Part shown: positions 11,310 to 20,301 of the stretch, piece by piece
How positions within the stretch are numbered: position 1 is the stretch's first letter
Layout: each line of letters opens with the position of its first letter
Source: Gnetum montanum
Taxonomy: Eukaryota > Streptophyta > Gnetopsida > Gnetales > Gnetaceae
Length of the DNA stretch: 64,000 nucleotides
Direction of reading: 5' to 3'
Assembly: GCA_015680685.1 (NCBI GenBank)
Contig: MNCI01016412.1
Coordinates: forward strand, 1,685 to 65,684
Position numbers and translations under genes: made by a program
Notes under the pieces: model-generated
Told to the model about the DNA's origin: nothing
Database searches by the model: none
The model's input: the letters and a program-made list of their open reading frames with translations, nothing else

Positions 11310-11870
11310 CTGTACAAAGAAAATAATAAACACATTAATGTCTAGATTCAGATTTGCATGCTTAAATTATAGAAAATCTACAAATTACGCTTAGCTATTT
11401 ATGCCAAAATTGCCTAAACCCTTGCAACAGTACAAGGTTTATCCCTAAAAATGGTGATAGACGCAATCCTATTGTATAAACCCTCGTTTTAACACGAGGT
11501 CTATAGTCTAAAACTCTAATTTACGTAGATGACGCTACAAGAATAAACACTATAAGAAAAGAGACATATCATTAAAAACAATGCGAATAACCAAGGGATG
11601 GCCTACCGATTCAAAGGCGTAATGTCTCTCACTTCGACCATGGCCTACGAGGCACGCTGCAGGCTCCCTTGTACTTCGTCAATCTTGGCCAATTTCGTGT
11701 TCTTCCCTCTTACTTTCAGCACCATTTTTGCAACTCTAAATACCTTCACACTTGCACACTTTCACACCTTTACGAGTAACATGCTGTAATCTTTCGCTCT
11801 TCCTCCTTCTCTTTGTAATAGCTGAGAATTCAAATTCACAATAACCAACAGCCTTTTTTCAATAGGGACT

Positions 11871-11881
11871 GCCTATTTATA
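11871..11881 (-). promoter_or_regulatory. TATA box of the antisense gene
   Basis: The minus strand reads GCATATAAATAGGC. The TATAAATAG core lies 146 bp before the proposed ATG at 11725, leaving a plausible 5' UTR of about 110 bp. No competing strong TATA is seen on that strand between 11400 and 12100. This supports an independent promoter inside the element. Confidence 0.65.
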
Positions 11882-12310
11882 TGCAAAATTAATCGACTTG
11901 ATGCCCAATTTCAACGAGACTTGCCCAAATGCTAGTGTCAATATGAGCTGGAACCCGAAAATCAAGCCATTAATTGCAATAGATATCGCATGTGTTACGG
12001 TCCAAAATGACCTTAAACTACTGTATCTTATCTCCTCGTAATTAGGTTGCATTAATTACAGACTGTTCACAAAATTTAAAATTTAGTTAGCTTTACGCGC
12101 AATAATGTCACGTCACATCCTTTAGACTAAACCAAGCGTTATTCGTTAAATACTTATGGCATCAAACTTAGCATCTTTCTAATTACTTTCGTATTTGGTG
12201 ATTTTGTAGGACAATTGACATATGGACGAAACTTTATTTGCGCTCCTAGTTTTAACAGGCCCATATGGGAGAGTAGTTAGATAATTCAATTTTACACTAG
12301 TAGAAACTAA
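11882..12310. other. Spacer upstream of pol and of the antisense promoter
   Basis: No coding function recognised. It holds a single copy of the TAAACTA repeat unit (12000-12031) that matches 7377-7410, and would contain upstream elements of the antisense promoter. The frame of pol becomes readable at about 12310. Confidence 0.4.
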
Positions 12311-13440
12311 CCCTTTCCTCGATGACGTAACCATAGCCACGTCGAAAACATCTCCAGAATGGCTAGAACAATTGACGCGCACGCTAGACCTGGAGGCTGG
12401 AGACATAACCGAAGACCCCCTCAGTGAGGTTTCTATTGTTACGCATAGAGGTGAGTCCAAAACTCTTAAGGTTAGTTCTCTACTAGACTAGAAAATGCAT
12501 GACACTATAAAACAGGTCCTCCAGGACAACGTCACAATATTTGCATGGTCATACGAAGACATGTCGGGATTAGATCCAAGGTTAATTCAACATAACATAA
12601 TCTTAGACCCGCATATCAAAGCGATTAAGTAAAGAGCATGAAAAATCAAACCAGAGATCGTGCTAGCAGTGCGTGATGAGATCACCAAACTGTATCAGGC
12701 TAGTTTCATCCGCGCGGTCGATTACTCGGATTGGGTATCTAACATTGTAGTTGTCCCAAAGAAGACTGGAAGCATACGCATCTATATAGACTTCCGAGAT
12801 TTAAACAAGGCCACAATCAAGGACAACTTCCCACTACCGAGTATTGACCAACTAGTCGATACAACAGCTGGGCATGCGCTTCTATCCTTTATGGATGGCT
12901 TTTCAGGCTATAATCAGATTCACATCAACCCAGAACATCAATTGACCACAGCGTTCATGACACCCTGGGGCACCTTTTGCTATACCATGATGCCTTTTAG
13001 CTTGAAAAATGCTGGAGCGATGTATCAACGGGCTATGACATACATCTTTAGTGATTACCTCCTAGGAAGACTGAATGATTATGTTGATGATATAGCTATC
13101 AAGTCTATGAAATCAGAAGATCATTCAGAGGACCTGGAGTTAGTACTCCAAAGATGTTCGAAATACAAACTCCGGCTCAACCCAAAGAAGTGTGTATTCA
13201 GAGTTAAAACCAGATGCATGCTGGGGTTTGTGGTTTCAGAAACTGGCATACAAGTAGACCCTAATAAGATCAAAGCCATTGTCGAGTTAACGCCTCCCAC
13301 AGGTCTCAAGCAATTACGCGGGTTACAAGGATGATTACAGTTTATCAGGAGGTTCATCTCGAGATTAACAGATAAAATACACCCTATGCAGCATCTCCTT
13401 AAGAAAGGTGTTGATTTTGAGTGGACAGATGATTGCCAGT
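12310..13440 (+). pseudogene. Reverse transcriptase of element A
   Basis: Copies genomic RNA into DNA. Readable from about 12310 (pre-RT linker with TKTSPEWLEQL, then FAWSYEDMSGLDP near 12540) into the RT core at 12660-13334. Landmarks: SDWVSNIVVVPKKTG, IYIDFRDLNKAT, SFMDGFSGYNQI, the catalytic NDYVDDIAIKS near 13080 (the Asp pair is intact) and RLNPKKCVF. Stops at 12490, 12630, 12639 and 13332 interrupt it, and a frameshift at about 13435 separates it from RNase H. It belongs to the same pol unit as the RNase H and integrase that follow. Confidence 0.92.
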
Positions 13441-13900
13441 GTGTTTGACAGCCTAAAACAGGAACTCCAATGCTTGCCAACGGTATTCCCGCCACAAAGG
13501 GATCAACTGTTTTACATCTACCTCGCATCTTCAGACGTAGCCTTAGCTGCATTACTCTATCAAAAGAGGGATGATGGGTCAGAAATACCCATCTACTACT
13601 TGAGTCATGCTCTATGTACGTATGAAACGAGGTACAATGAAGTAGAGCATAACTACTTAGCGCTAGTATTTACGCTCAAGAAGTGTAGACATTATCTTTT
13701 CTGTAGTCAAGTTAACATCATCTGTAAAAATAACATCCTTAAGGCCATTACGCATAATCTATACAAAAGTAGTAAAATAGCTCGTTGGAAAGCTATCACG
13801 GAAAAATTCGATCTGCATTACGTTCGTCAATCTTCTACGAAAGGCCAAGCGATAGCCGACCAATTAATAACATCGCCTATTGACAGTCAAGCCACCATAG
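13441..13900 (+). pseudogene. RNase H of element A (RT-associated)
   Basis: Degrades RNA in RNA-DNA hybrids during reverse transcription. It reads FDSLKQELQ, then YLASSDVALAALLYQK, YETRYNEVEHNYLALVFTLK and GQAIADQL at the end, in one frame from 13408 with no internal stop. The order is that of Ty3/gypsy RNase H. It is displaced from RT by a frameshift. Confidence 0.85.
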
Positions 13901-13949
13901 AGCCTAAGTTTCCAGATGAACATGTACATAGCTTAAGCCCTATCCTAAT

Positions 13950-14084
13950 AGGCCCCGAAGCAACATTATATTTTGATAGAGCTTCAACCGTTAGAGGCAG
14001 CAGTGCCACCACAGTTATTATACTATCACCTGAGNAAAAGATGGTATTTGCAAGCAAGTTAGGTAATACATTATCATAGGAGAT
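13950..14084 (+). pseudogene. Truncated second (archaeal-type) RNase H of element A
   Basis: TLYFDRASTVRGSSATTVI is the start of the extra RNase H that marks the Tat lineage, where YFDGA is usual. Only about 45 residues are left. The parts that would carry the Glu and later Asp residues are missing, and the sequence passes almost directly to the integrase N-terminus. A single N at 14035 falls in this stretch, so assembly error is possible, but the deletion point (about 14080) lies beyond it. Confidence 0.75.
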
Positions 14085-15212
14085 AGCACCCTCTGTAGAT
14101 GCTCTTTTGATGGAGTACTGCTTACTTGCATCAACAGAGATCAGGCACAACGCATAGTAGGCAAGGTTCACAAGGGATTATGCAGAGGACACGTAGCACT
14201 GCGAACCATGGCCTCTAAAATCCGTCGCTTAGGGTATTATGGGCCTTACATGGAAAAAGATTGTCTGACAAAGGTTAAAACATGCTACACGTGTCAGCAT
14301 TACACAAATCTTATACACGTGTTACCCACAGAATTACACACAACTCAGATAACATGGTCATTTCAACGATGGGGACTAGACATCATAGGGCCTATCACAC
14401 CAAAATCTTCCGCAGGTCATAGCTTCATAATTACCGCTATTGAGTACTTCACGAAGTGGGTAGAAGCTATTCCTTTACGGAAGATCACATCTCAACAAGT
14501 TTTTGATTTCATCCTAGACAACATTCTAACCAGATTTGGTCTCCCGATGAATATCGTGACCAATAATAGGCCACAATTTAGTAGTACGGAAACCAAATCC
14601 TTCTGTGATAGCCTTGGCATTAAACAATCTTTTTTCTCGTCCTATTACCTGCAAGCGAATGGTCAAGCTGAAGCCACAAATAAAGTCATCATCAATTTGC
14701 TCAAGAAAATGCTCGACAATAACAAGAGACAGTGGCATGAAAAGATCCTCTATGTGCTATGGGCGTATCGTACTACATGTAGAATGGCTACAAATAGTAC
14801 GCCCTACAGCCTAGTTTACAGATCTGAGGTAGTGCTGCCACTCGAATTACAAGTTTCTTCCATGAGAATGGTCCTCTCCACGATTATAAATGAGGCTCAA
14901 CACACTAAATCTCGGATCATGGATTTGGATTCAGTCGAGGAGAAGCGAATACAGACACTTGATACAATCGAAAAGTATCAAGCTAAGTAGAGGCAGAAGC
15001 ATCGTCATAATCTTTAACAGCATCCTATCAAGAAAGGAGATTTAGTTCTCAAGGCCATTCACGAACCAATGGGAAAATTCTCTACAAACTAGGAGGGCCC
15101 TTTCTTGGTGACTAATGTGTATGGCAATGGAGCATTCAAGTTAGTGGATATCAACGGCAACGAGTTACTGAATCCTGTAAATCATATATATCTGAAGCAG
15201 TATTACATCTAA
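14085..15212 (+). pseudogene. Integrase of element A
   Basis: Inserts the cDNA into the genome. The N-terminal zinc finger is visible (VHKG and RGHVA for the two His, CYTCQ for the Cys pair) across a frameshift near 14200. The catalytic core runs in one frame at 14208-14990: GLDIIGPITP gives the first Asp, IVTNNRPQFSS has Asn where the second Asp is expected, and NGQAEATNK gives the Glu. The C-terminal part (KKGDLVLKAI, GPFLVTNVYGNGAFKLVD) continues past three stops to TAA at 15210. The lost Asp is a G-to-A change, typical of cytosine decay. Confidence 0.9.
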
Positions 15213-15254
15213 GTGCATTTCCAGTGTTAACATCAGGTATGGAAATAACCATCC

Positions 15255-15745
15255 ACTATGACGCTAAACTGGCAACAATCGTCTGCTACGACGTAAAACT
15301 GGCATTTCCTTCACGCGTCTGCCACGATACTAAACTCGCAATGAACGTCCGCGACGATGTAAAACTAGCAAGTTGCAATCATCTGCTATGACATAAAACT
15401 AGCATTGTTGTACAAGTCTGCCAAGATGAAAAACTGGCATCTTTTGCATGTGTCCACCACGACTCTAAACTAGCACCAGCTGTCCACCATGACACAAAAC
15501 TGGCACAGGTAAGTAGTAACCTGCTGAGACGTAAAACTATCACAGATTTGTCCCTGGGTCACGACACAAAACTAACACCCACAGCATGGTCTGCTGAGAC
15601 CATAAATCAGCCTCGCCACCATCCACTACGACATAAAACTAGCATTTCTCAGTCCGTCCAGACTTTAAACTGGGACCATGGTCTACTGAGACTTAAAACT
15701 AGCAATGACAGTCTACCAGGACTTAAAACTGGGACTTACAGACCG
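15255..15745. repeat. 3' UTR minisatellite of element A
   Basis: About 15 imperfect units of 29-38 bp with core GTCTGCCACGACNTAAAACT followed by AGCA. Length varies because of the tail of each unit. Tandem arrays between integrase and the 3' LTR are a known habit of Tat/Ogre elements and can seed satellite DNA. An open frame at 15548-16060 passes through it by chance. Confidence 0.88.
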
Positions 15746-16688
15746 CCATCATGCAAATCAAGCAAGCGTAATCATCTCCGTGCAACTACAAAACAAATGG
15801 GGTGGGATGTTGGGACAGCCCCAGCATCACTACCTCATAGGCATTCTACTGATTCCTCAGATGTGCTGAAAGGCATACTACTGACCCCTCGGAGATGCCG
15901 TCACTACACCCATTGTAGCAGTGGCACCTCTGAGAGTTTAGTTTCACCAACCGGAGCCTCGAAGGAGTTCTCGTCAACAACGACCTTGGGGATCTCTGCT
16001 CATCATCGCTATCAGACTCTGGCTTTACAAATTCACCTAGTTGGTTCTTTGCATAACTAGTCTGGTGCGCTGAGTCTGATATTCTTTAGCGGCGATATGC
16101 TGGGCCGAGCGTCAATGTTGAAGACTCTAGCCTCGTGCTACAGTTCCTCCTTCATAGCCCATTCACTTTATCTTGCCTCAAATAGTACTTGTTTTAACAA
16201 CCTCACCGATAATTCGCACGAGCAATGGTATCCTCTGTTTTCTTCTTTGGTTGTAGGTTACTTGTTACGAGGACGTTGTTCGAAGGTGTGTTCATCTGAG
16301 TGGTGTAGTACCGACAACGTTTTGAGATGGCTACTTAAGTTAACCTGTCCACTTGGGGGTGCATCCTTGTATTCCTCATGATCCTACCCCTAGCCCTTAT
16401 CACTATCCTTAACTATCCCATCTGCTTCCCTTACGCAAAACATGAAACGCTTCCCGCATCTGCATTACACTCAAGTCCATGAACTGGCGTAACACAACTC
16501 GCCTAGTGGACGGCAAAAAAAAATAATGGGGATCAGCAAAATAGGTGAAACACATCTCACCCAGGCCATGCAGATGCAACAAAATTCATCTATGCAAGCC
16601 CCTTCATCCACAAAATGATGGCATAACTCCATGCAAAAGTAATTGCAGGAGAAATCCTGAGTGCTTATGCGTGAAAAAGCTATCCCTA
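15746..16688. other. Remainder of element A 3' UTR
   Basis: Non-coding. Weak similarity between short words only. The open frames at 16097 and 16545 show no recognisable protein. Confidence 0.45.
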
Positions 16689-16776
16689 CCTCATTTGGGT
16701 CTTCCCCGAACCTCATTTGGATCTTCCCCGAACCTCATTTGGGTCTTCCCCAAACCTCATTTGAGTCTTCCCCGAA
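16689..16776. repeat. Four copies of a 22-bp repeat
   Basis: Unit CCTCATTTGGGTCTTCCCCG plus AA, four consecutive copies with one or two changes each, 170-270 bp before the polypurine tract. The function is unknown. Confidence 0.9.
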
Positions 16777-16943
16777 CCTGTTTCCTCTTATACTATCCTA
16801 TCTCCCGTTTCCCTCATCTCTGCACCTCTATGTTGATAGGGCGACACTTGAGTAACCATTGATGAACGCTGTTGGTACTTTTACCTATTTGGTGTTTCGT
16901 ATTCTTTTTCGACGTCTTTCAGGCAAGCCCTCTAACCATCAAC

Positions 16944-16955
16944 AAAGAGGGGCCA
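16944..16955 (+). promoter_or_regulatory. Polypurine tract of element A
   Basis: AAAGAGGGGCCAT lies directly before the TG of the 3' LTR. Position and composition fit the plus-strand primer site. Confidence 0.75.
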
Positions 16956-17770
16956 TTGAAACACCATAGAAATTACGATTCGGCCTTAGGCAAAGATTCG
17001 CGATTTGGGCAGAAGTTTGCAACAGCAATTCAAAAGACAGAACAAAGCAAAGAGGTGCGCAGCATCAATTCTCCGAGTTTCTCATAGATTTTAAACTTAC
17101 TTTGTTTTCTCTCTTTACGCTACATTACGCAACATAGCGTAGTGTTGCTCAGCGTAATTCTGTTTAGCGTAGCCCGATATCAGAAAGCAACTTACTTTGG
17201 TAGTTTTGACGAAGTTTAAAGTTTAAAACTTGTCACATATTCAGCTAAGTCTTTTGCTCAGGACTGATTTTACACTCCATTACGCAGAGCAGCGTAATGA
17301 GCTTCAAAGAAGACAAAGTTAGAGTACAAGGAAGAGCTGCAAATTGATTTCTTTTCTTTGTAGATTGGTCGCTTTACGCTTATTACGCTACGCAGCATGG
17401 ACAAGCGTAATTCTTTGTAAAGTTGATCATTTTTACGCTCTATTACGCTTTGTGATGTAAATAAGCGTAAAACAACTGGCATCAACTACTCCCATGCTCT
17501 ATTACGCTCTGCCACGCGACGCAGCGTAAACAAGTGTAACACAGTATAAAGCCGGTTAAAGCAGTTACGCATTTGCTATCCACACGCACAATACACTGAT
17601 AACCGTATTGTGCGTAATCATGAAGCAGCTTCAACAAAAGTGTTGACAGCGCACGTTGCAATGTGACGTGACATAGCTAGTTTCAACATAAAGTTGGTCA
17701 AGTCAATGGTATTTTGAAGGTTTGAAACACGTGTCATCAAGGCCATGCCTTCTCCACATGTTGTCGAACT

Positions 17771-17778
17771 TATAAATA
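17771..17778 (+). promoter_or_regulatory. TATA box of element A 3' LTR
   Basis: TATAAATA, in the same context as in the left LTR. Confidence 0.65.
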
Positions 17779-18158
17779 CTCCAGTTCGCGAAGAAACAAA
17801 GGTACGACATCTTTATCTTTTGGGAGCATCACCTTTTAGTAGAGATAGAAGACATTTTGCTTGAGCATTGGCAGCAAGAGCGATCAGTCCTTTGGTGAAA
17901 ACACAACTCTCTCCATTGGCGATTATTGGCAATTTGAGCAGAGACTACCGAAGGCAAAAAGAGTAGATCAGAGATCGAGAGATCATCTGGTGCAGTTTGT
18001 AAGGTTTATTGATCAGAAATAGTTGATCAATAGACGTCAGAGCTTGACCTTCCTTGCATCCCATCTCTGGCTTATGAGGTAGGTCGAACTCCATTCTATA
18101 CTCCTTGTTGAACAATTTTCTTGTTATTTTGTGTATGCTTCGCACAAGATAAGCGGAT

Positions 18159-18243
18159 ATTTTCCATTGGAAATTTGTATGCAATATACCCAGTTTTCGG
18201 NATTTTCCATTGGAAATTTGTATGCAATATACCCAGTTTTCGG
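18159..18243. other. Probable assembly join: 42-bp repeat around a single N
   Basis: A 42-bp segment starting ATTTTCCATTGG is repeated exactly on the two sides of one N (18201). The left LTR has it once. This looks like two contigs whose overlapping ends were not merged. Confidence 0.85.
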
Positions 18244-18547
18244 GTCAAAGTACAGATCTTGGAATTGCGCATTTTTCTTAAATTTGATCCTTCCTATTAT
18301 GTTGACGTTGTTGTTATCTACATTGTTTTCTTCTCCTTTGGCGATTCACTGAATCAAATTGTTCCATGGAATATCTACAATATTCGTCGATTTACTAATT
18401 GAGTAAGTCCCTGTTTGATCGACAAGACCATTCAGGGCACTGCGGATTTGTTTCCTCCAGCACGACCCTCACACGGATCTGTGGTTAAGACTGTGTACAC
18501 GGATTTTTGTTTGGTATTTCCAGCTACCGACATTTTCCGTCGTTACA

Positions 18548-18552
18548 AGGTG
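18548..18552. repeat. Target site duplication of element A, right (AGGTG)
   Basis: Identical to 1474-1478. The sequence continues into the second half of the ORF-X remnant. Confidence 0.95.
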
Positions 18553-19260
18553 GGCATGTATAAGTAGATAAATGAGAAAGAGATCTAGATGGCTAAATCT
18601 AGAATTAGCTCTATTTTAGCACAAATTCCTAACTAGCAACCCATCCTAGATAGTTACACCCATGTTTATCAAGTAGAAGTGAAAAATAAGGACTTGTAGA
18701 TTGAGGACCTAAAAGAATACATGGGGTTAGCTAACATTTGTTATGCTAACTTGGCCATGTTTATAGCAAGAAAGTCCAAAAATGAATTAGAACAGCAAGT
18801 AGCAGCCACATATGCTCTGTATGAAATAGAGTTTGTGGATATTTAAGATACTTTATAGAAAATCTAATTGGAAAACTCTAAATTGAAAGTAATGAAGGTT
18901 ATGTACCAAGGGCAAAAAGATGTAGTAGCAAACCTATCTAGAGGATTATTTGATTATCATGAGTTACATGGGAAGGATAGAACATTTGAATAGGAGAGGA
19001 GGTAGTTTGCAGCTTGGTATGTTAAGGCTAATCAAATGTTTCCACAATTGTCATGCCCATGGGATGTACCTACTTCCTTACACATTGCACAATAAGCATG
19101 GATGGTGCATGATCCAAGAACAAAAGAGGTAAAACTCTAGGCACTCATAAATTGATACAAGTTCTAGAATCTTGATGACAAGGGGAAGAAATCGATGGAA
19201 GAGCCACTACCACTAAAAAGTACCTAACTACATTGAGCTTTATCAAATTTTATTTTTTGT
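18553..19260 (+). pseudogene. ORF-X remnant of element B', right part
   Basis: Continues the gene broken at 1478 and matches 52090-52515 in element B. Shared segments include IEDLKEYMGLAN, YANLAM and QKDVVANL. The C-terminus runs about 200 bp longer than in B before fading. Several stops are present (for example 18570, 18700, 18844). The protein would be a coiled-coil accessory protein; function unknown. Confidence 0.75.
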
Positions 19261-19520
19261 AAAAATTATCATGTCATGTTTTATGTAACTTCTTTGCAAA
19301 ACACCACTACAACATTCGAGAGTCATGTATATAAAAGTCAATGTTATGTAAATCTACCTCTCAATTTTGTACAAAACTCTATCGTCATTTTGTTTGAACC
19401 TAAGGATGAGTTTTTAGTCAATTCTAGAGGTATGCTAAATCATATTTTTACACAACTACAATATTGGAGCCATGATATTAAATCCCTAATATCTGGTCAC
19501 AAGCTATGATGTTAGATATT

Positions 19521-20301
19521 TGATATCATGGACACATGCAGACCTATAAATATGATGCTTAGGAGCACAGTCCAAACAACTTTTCATTCCACTTGTAGGT
19601 GGACTCTTATAATTTTTTTTCATAGTTTTAACAATAGATTGAATGCCCATAGTGTGTCGTTGAATAGTTATTCAAAGTCTTTATTTGAGTGAAGTGTACT
19701 TGGACATAGTTCATGAAAAACATAAAGATCAAGACTGTTTTCCATCATTGTAGCATCCACTTTGCTTTATTATTTTACTAAGCATAATTATTACTATTCT
19801 CTTAGCTTAATCATTTACATTTCTAAGTATTTTACTTTCCTTGTTCATGGTAAACTAGAATGAGTACAACTAGTTTTGAGTGTTATGTGTGATTGTTTGA
19901 TAACCTAGTAGTGGTTTTACTTGATTCACTTAGTAGTGAACTCACTTGGTAATCCTAGTAATGGTTACATGAGCCCAAGGCATGTACAACAAGCCAGGAA
20001 TGGATGCTTATTACTCTAGGCTAGAGTAGATTTTTTTACCATTTTCTTTAGAGTTAGACTTATTTTTACACTTTACCACCATATCTAGAATTATGGCCTA
20101 CCAACATCAACATATCATACACCTTACTAAGAGGTAAACCATACACATAGATTATACTAGCTCCATGTGGGAAGACAATGATTTTGAACTTTAACTAATT
20201 ACTAGCATAACCACATTGCCTTGTTTATGGAATTTGACTAAGTTGCACATGAATACTCATATCTCCTATGGTTGGGTGTTGGACTACTCCACCACTCATC
20301 A
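19521..20301 (+). repeat. 3' LTR of element B'
   Basis: Starts TGATATCATGG and ends CACTCATCA. It matches the split 5' LTR of element B (33679-34224 plus 41103-41365) and the partial 3' LTR at 52534. Shared blocks include TATAAATA (19545-19552), AGTGAAGTGTACTTGGACA and GGTTGGGTGTTGGA near the end. The 5' partner lies left of the window. Confidence 0.82.

Larger units (their letters stand above)
7645..11725 (-). pseudogene. Eight-exon antisense gene inside element A
   Basis: Exons on the minus strand: 11725-11607, 11309-10860, 10771-10497, 10397-9326, 9231-9052, 8981-8859, 8773-7957, 7878-7645. All seven introns (70-297 bp) begin GT and end AG, and codon phase is preserved at every junction. 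The sum is 3,270 nt, about 1,090 codons. Exon 2 resembles an FCP1/HAD phosphatase: VLIILDI at the motif-I position, then GVLEFL, then NIIVWS, and NTLFVARH where a second Asp pair is usual. Exons 4-6 form a globular domain similar in layout to ORF-X of element B. Exon 7 is a Lys/Glu/Gln-rich coiled coil, and exon 8 is very acidic (LEDDLLGLELDLRDMGDS). About 14 in-frame stops and shifts in exons 4 and 7 make it a pseudogene. The gene is antisense to gag-pol. Confidence 0.8.
1479..18547 (+). mobile_element. Element A: giant Tat/Ogre-like Ty3/gypsy retrotransposon
   Basis: The element is 17.1 kb long. It has two LTRs of about 1.54 kb, a primer binding site 6 bp inside the left LTR, gag, protease, a 5.3-kb middle region holding an antisense gene, RT, RNase H, a piece of a second (archaeal-type) RNase H, integrase, a 3' untranslated minisatellite and a polypurine tract. 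A second RNase H, great size, a break between protease and RT, and 3' tandem repeats are traits of the Tat lineage, especially Ogre. In about 330 bp of LTR aligned by eye I counted roughly 28 differences (about 8 percent), many at CpG sites. The insertion is therefore not recent. All genes carry stops or frameshifts. Confidence 0.93.
16957..18547 (+). repeat. 3' LTR of element A
   Basis: Matches the left LTR end to end with the same TGAAACACC start and TTACA end. It is 50 bp longer than the left one, 43 bp of which is an artefactual repeat around the N at 18201. It keeps more intact TACGC words than the left copy. TATA box at 17771-17778. Confidence 0.93.

Noticed and set aside
12179-12460. 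93-codon minus-strand open frame
   Set aside because: Shadow of the pre-RT linker of element A, which reads well on the plus strand.
13121-13552. 143-codon minus-strand open frame
   Set aside because: Shadow of the RT/RNase H region of element A on the plus strand.
15548-16060. 170-codon open frame in the 3' UTR of element A
   Set aside because: It runs through the minisatellite, whose unit lacks stops in that frame. The product is low-complexity and unlike any protein.
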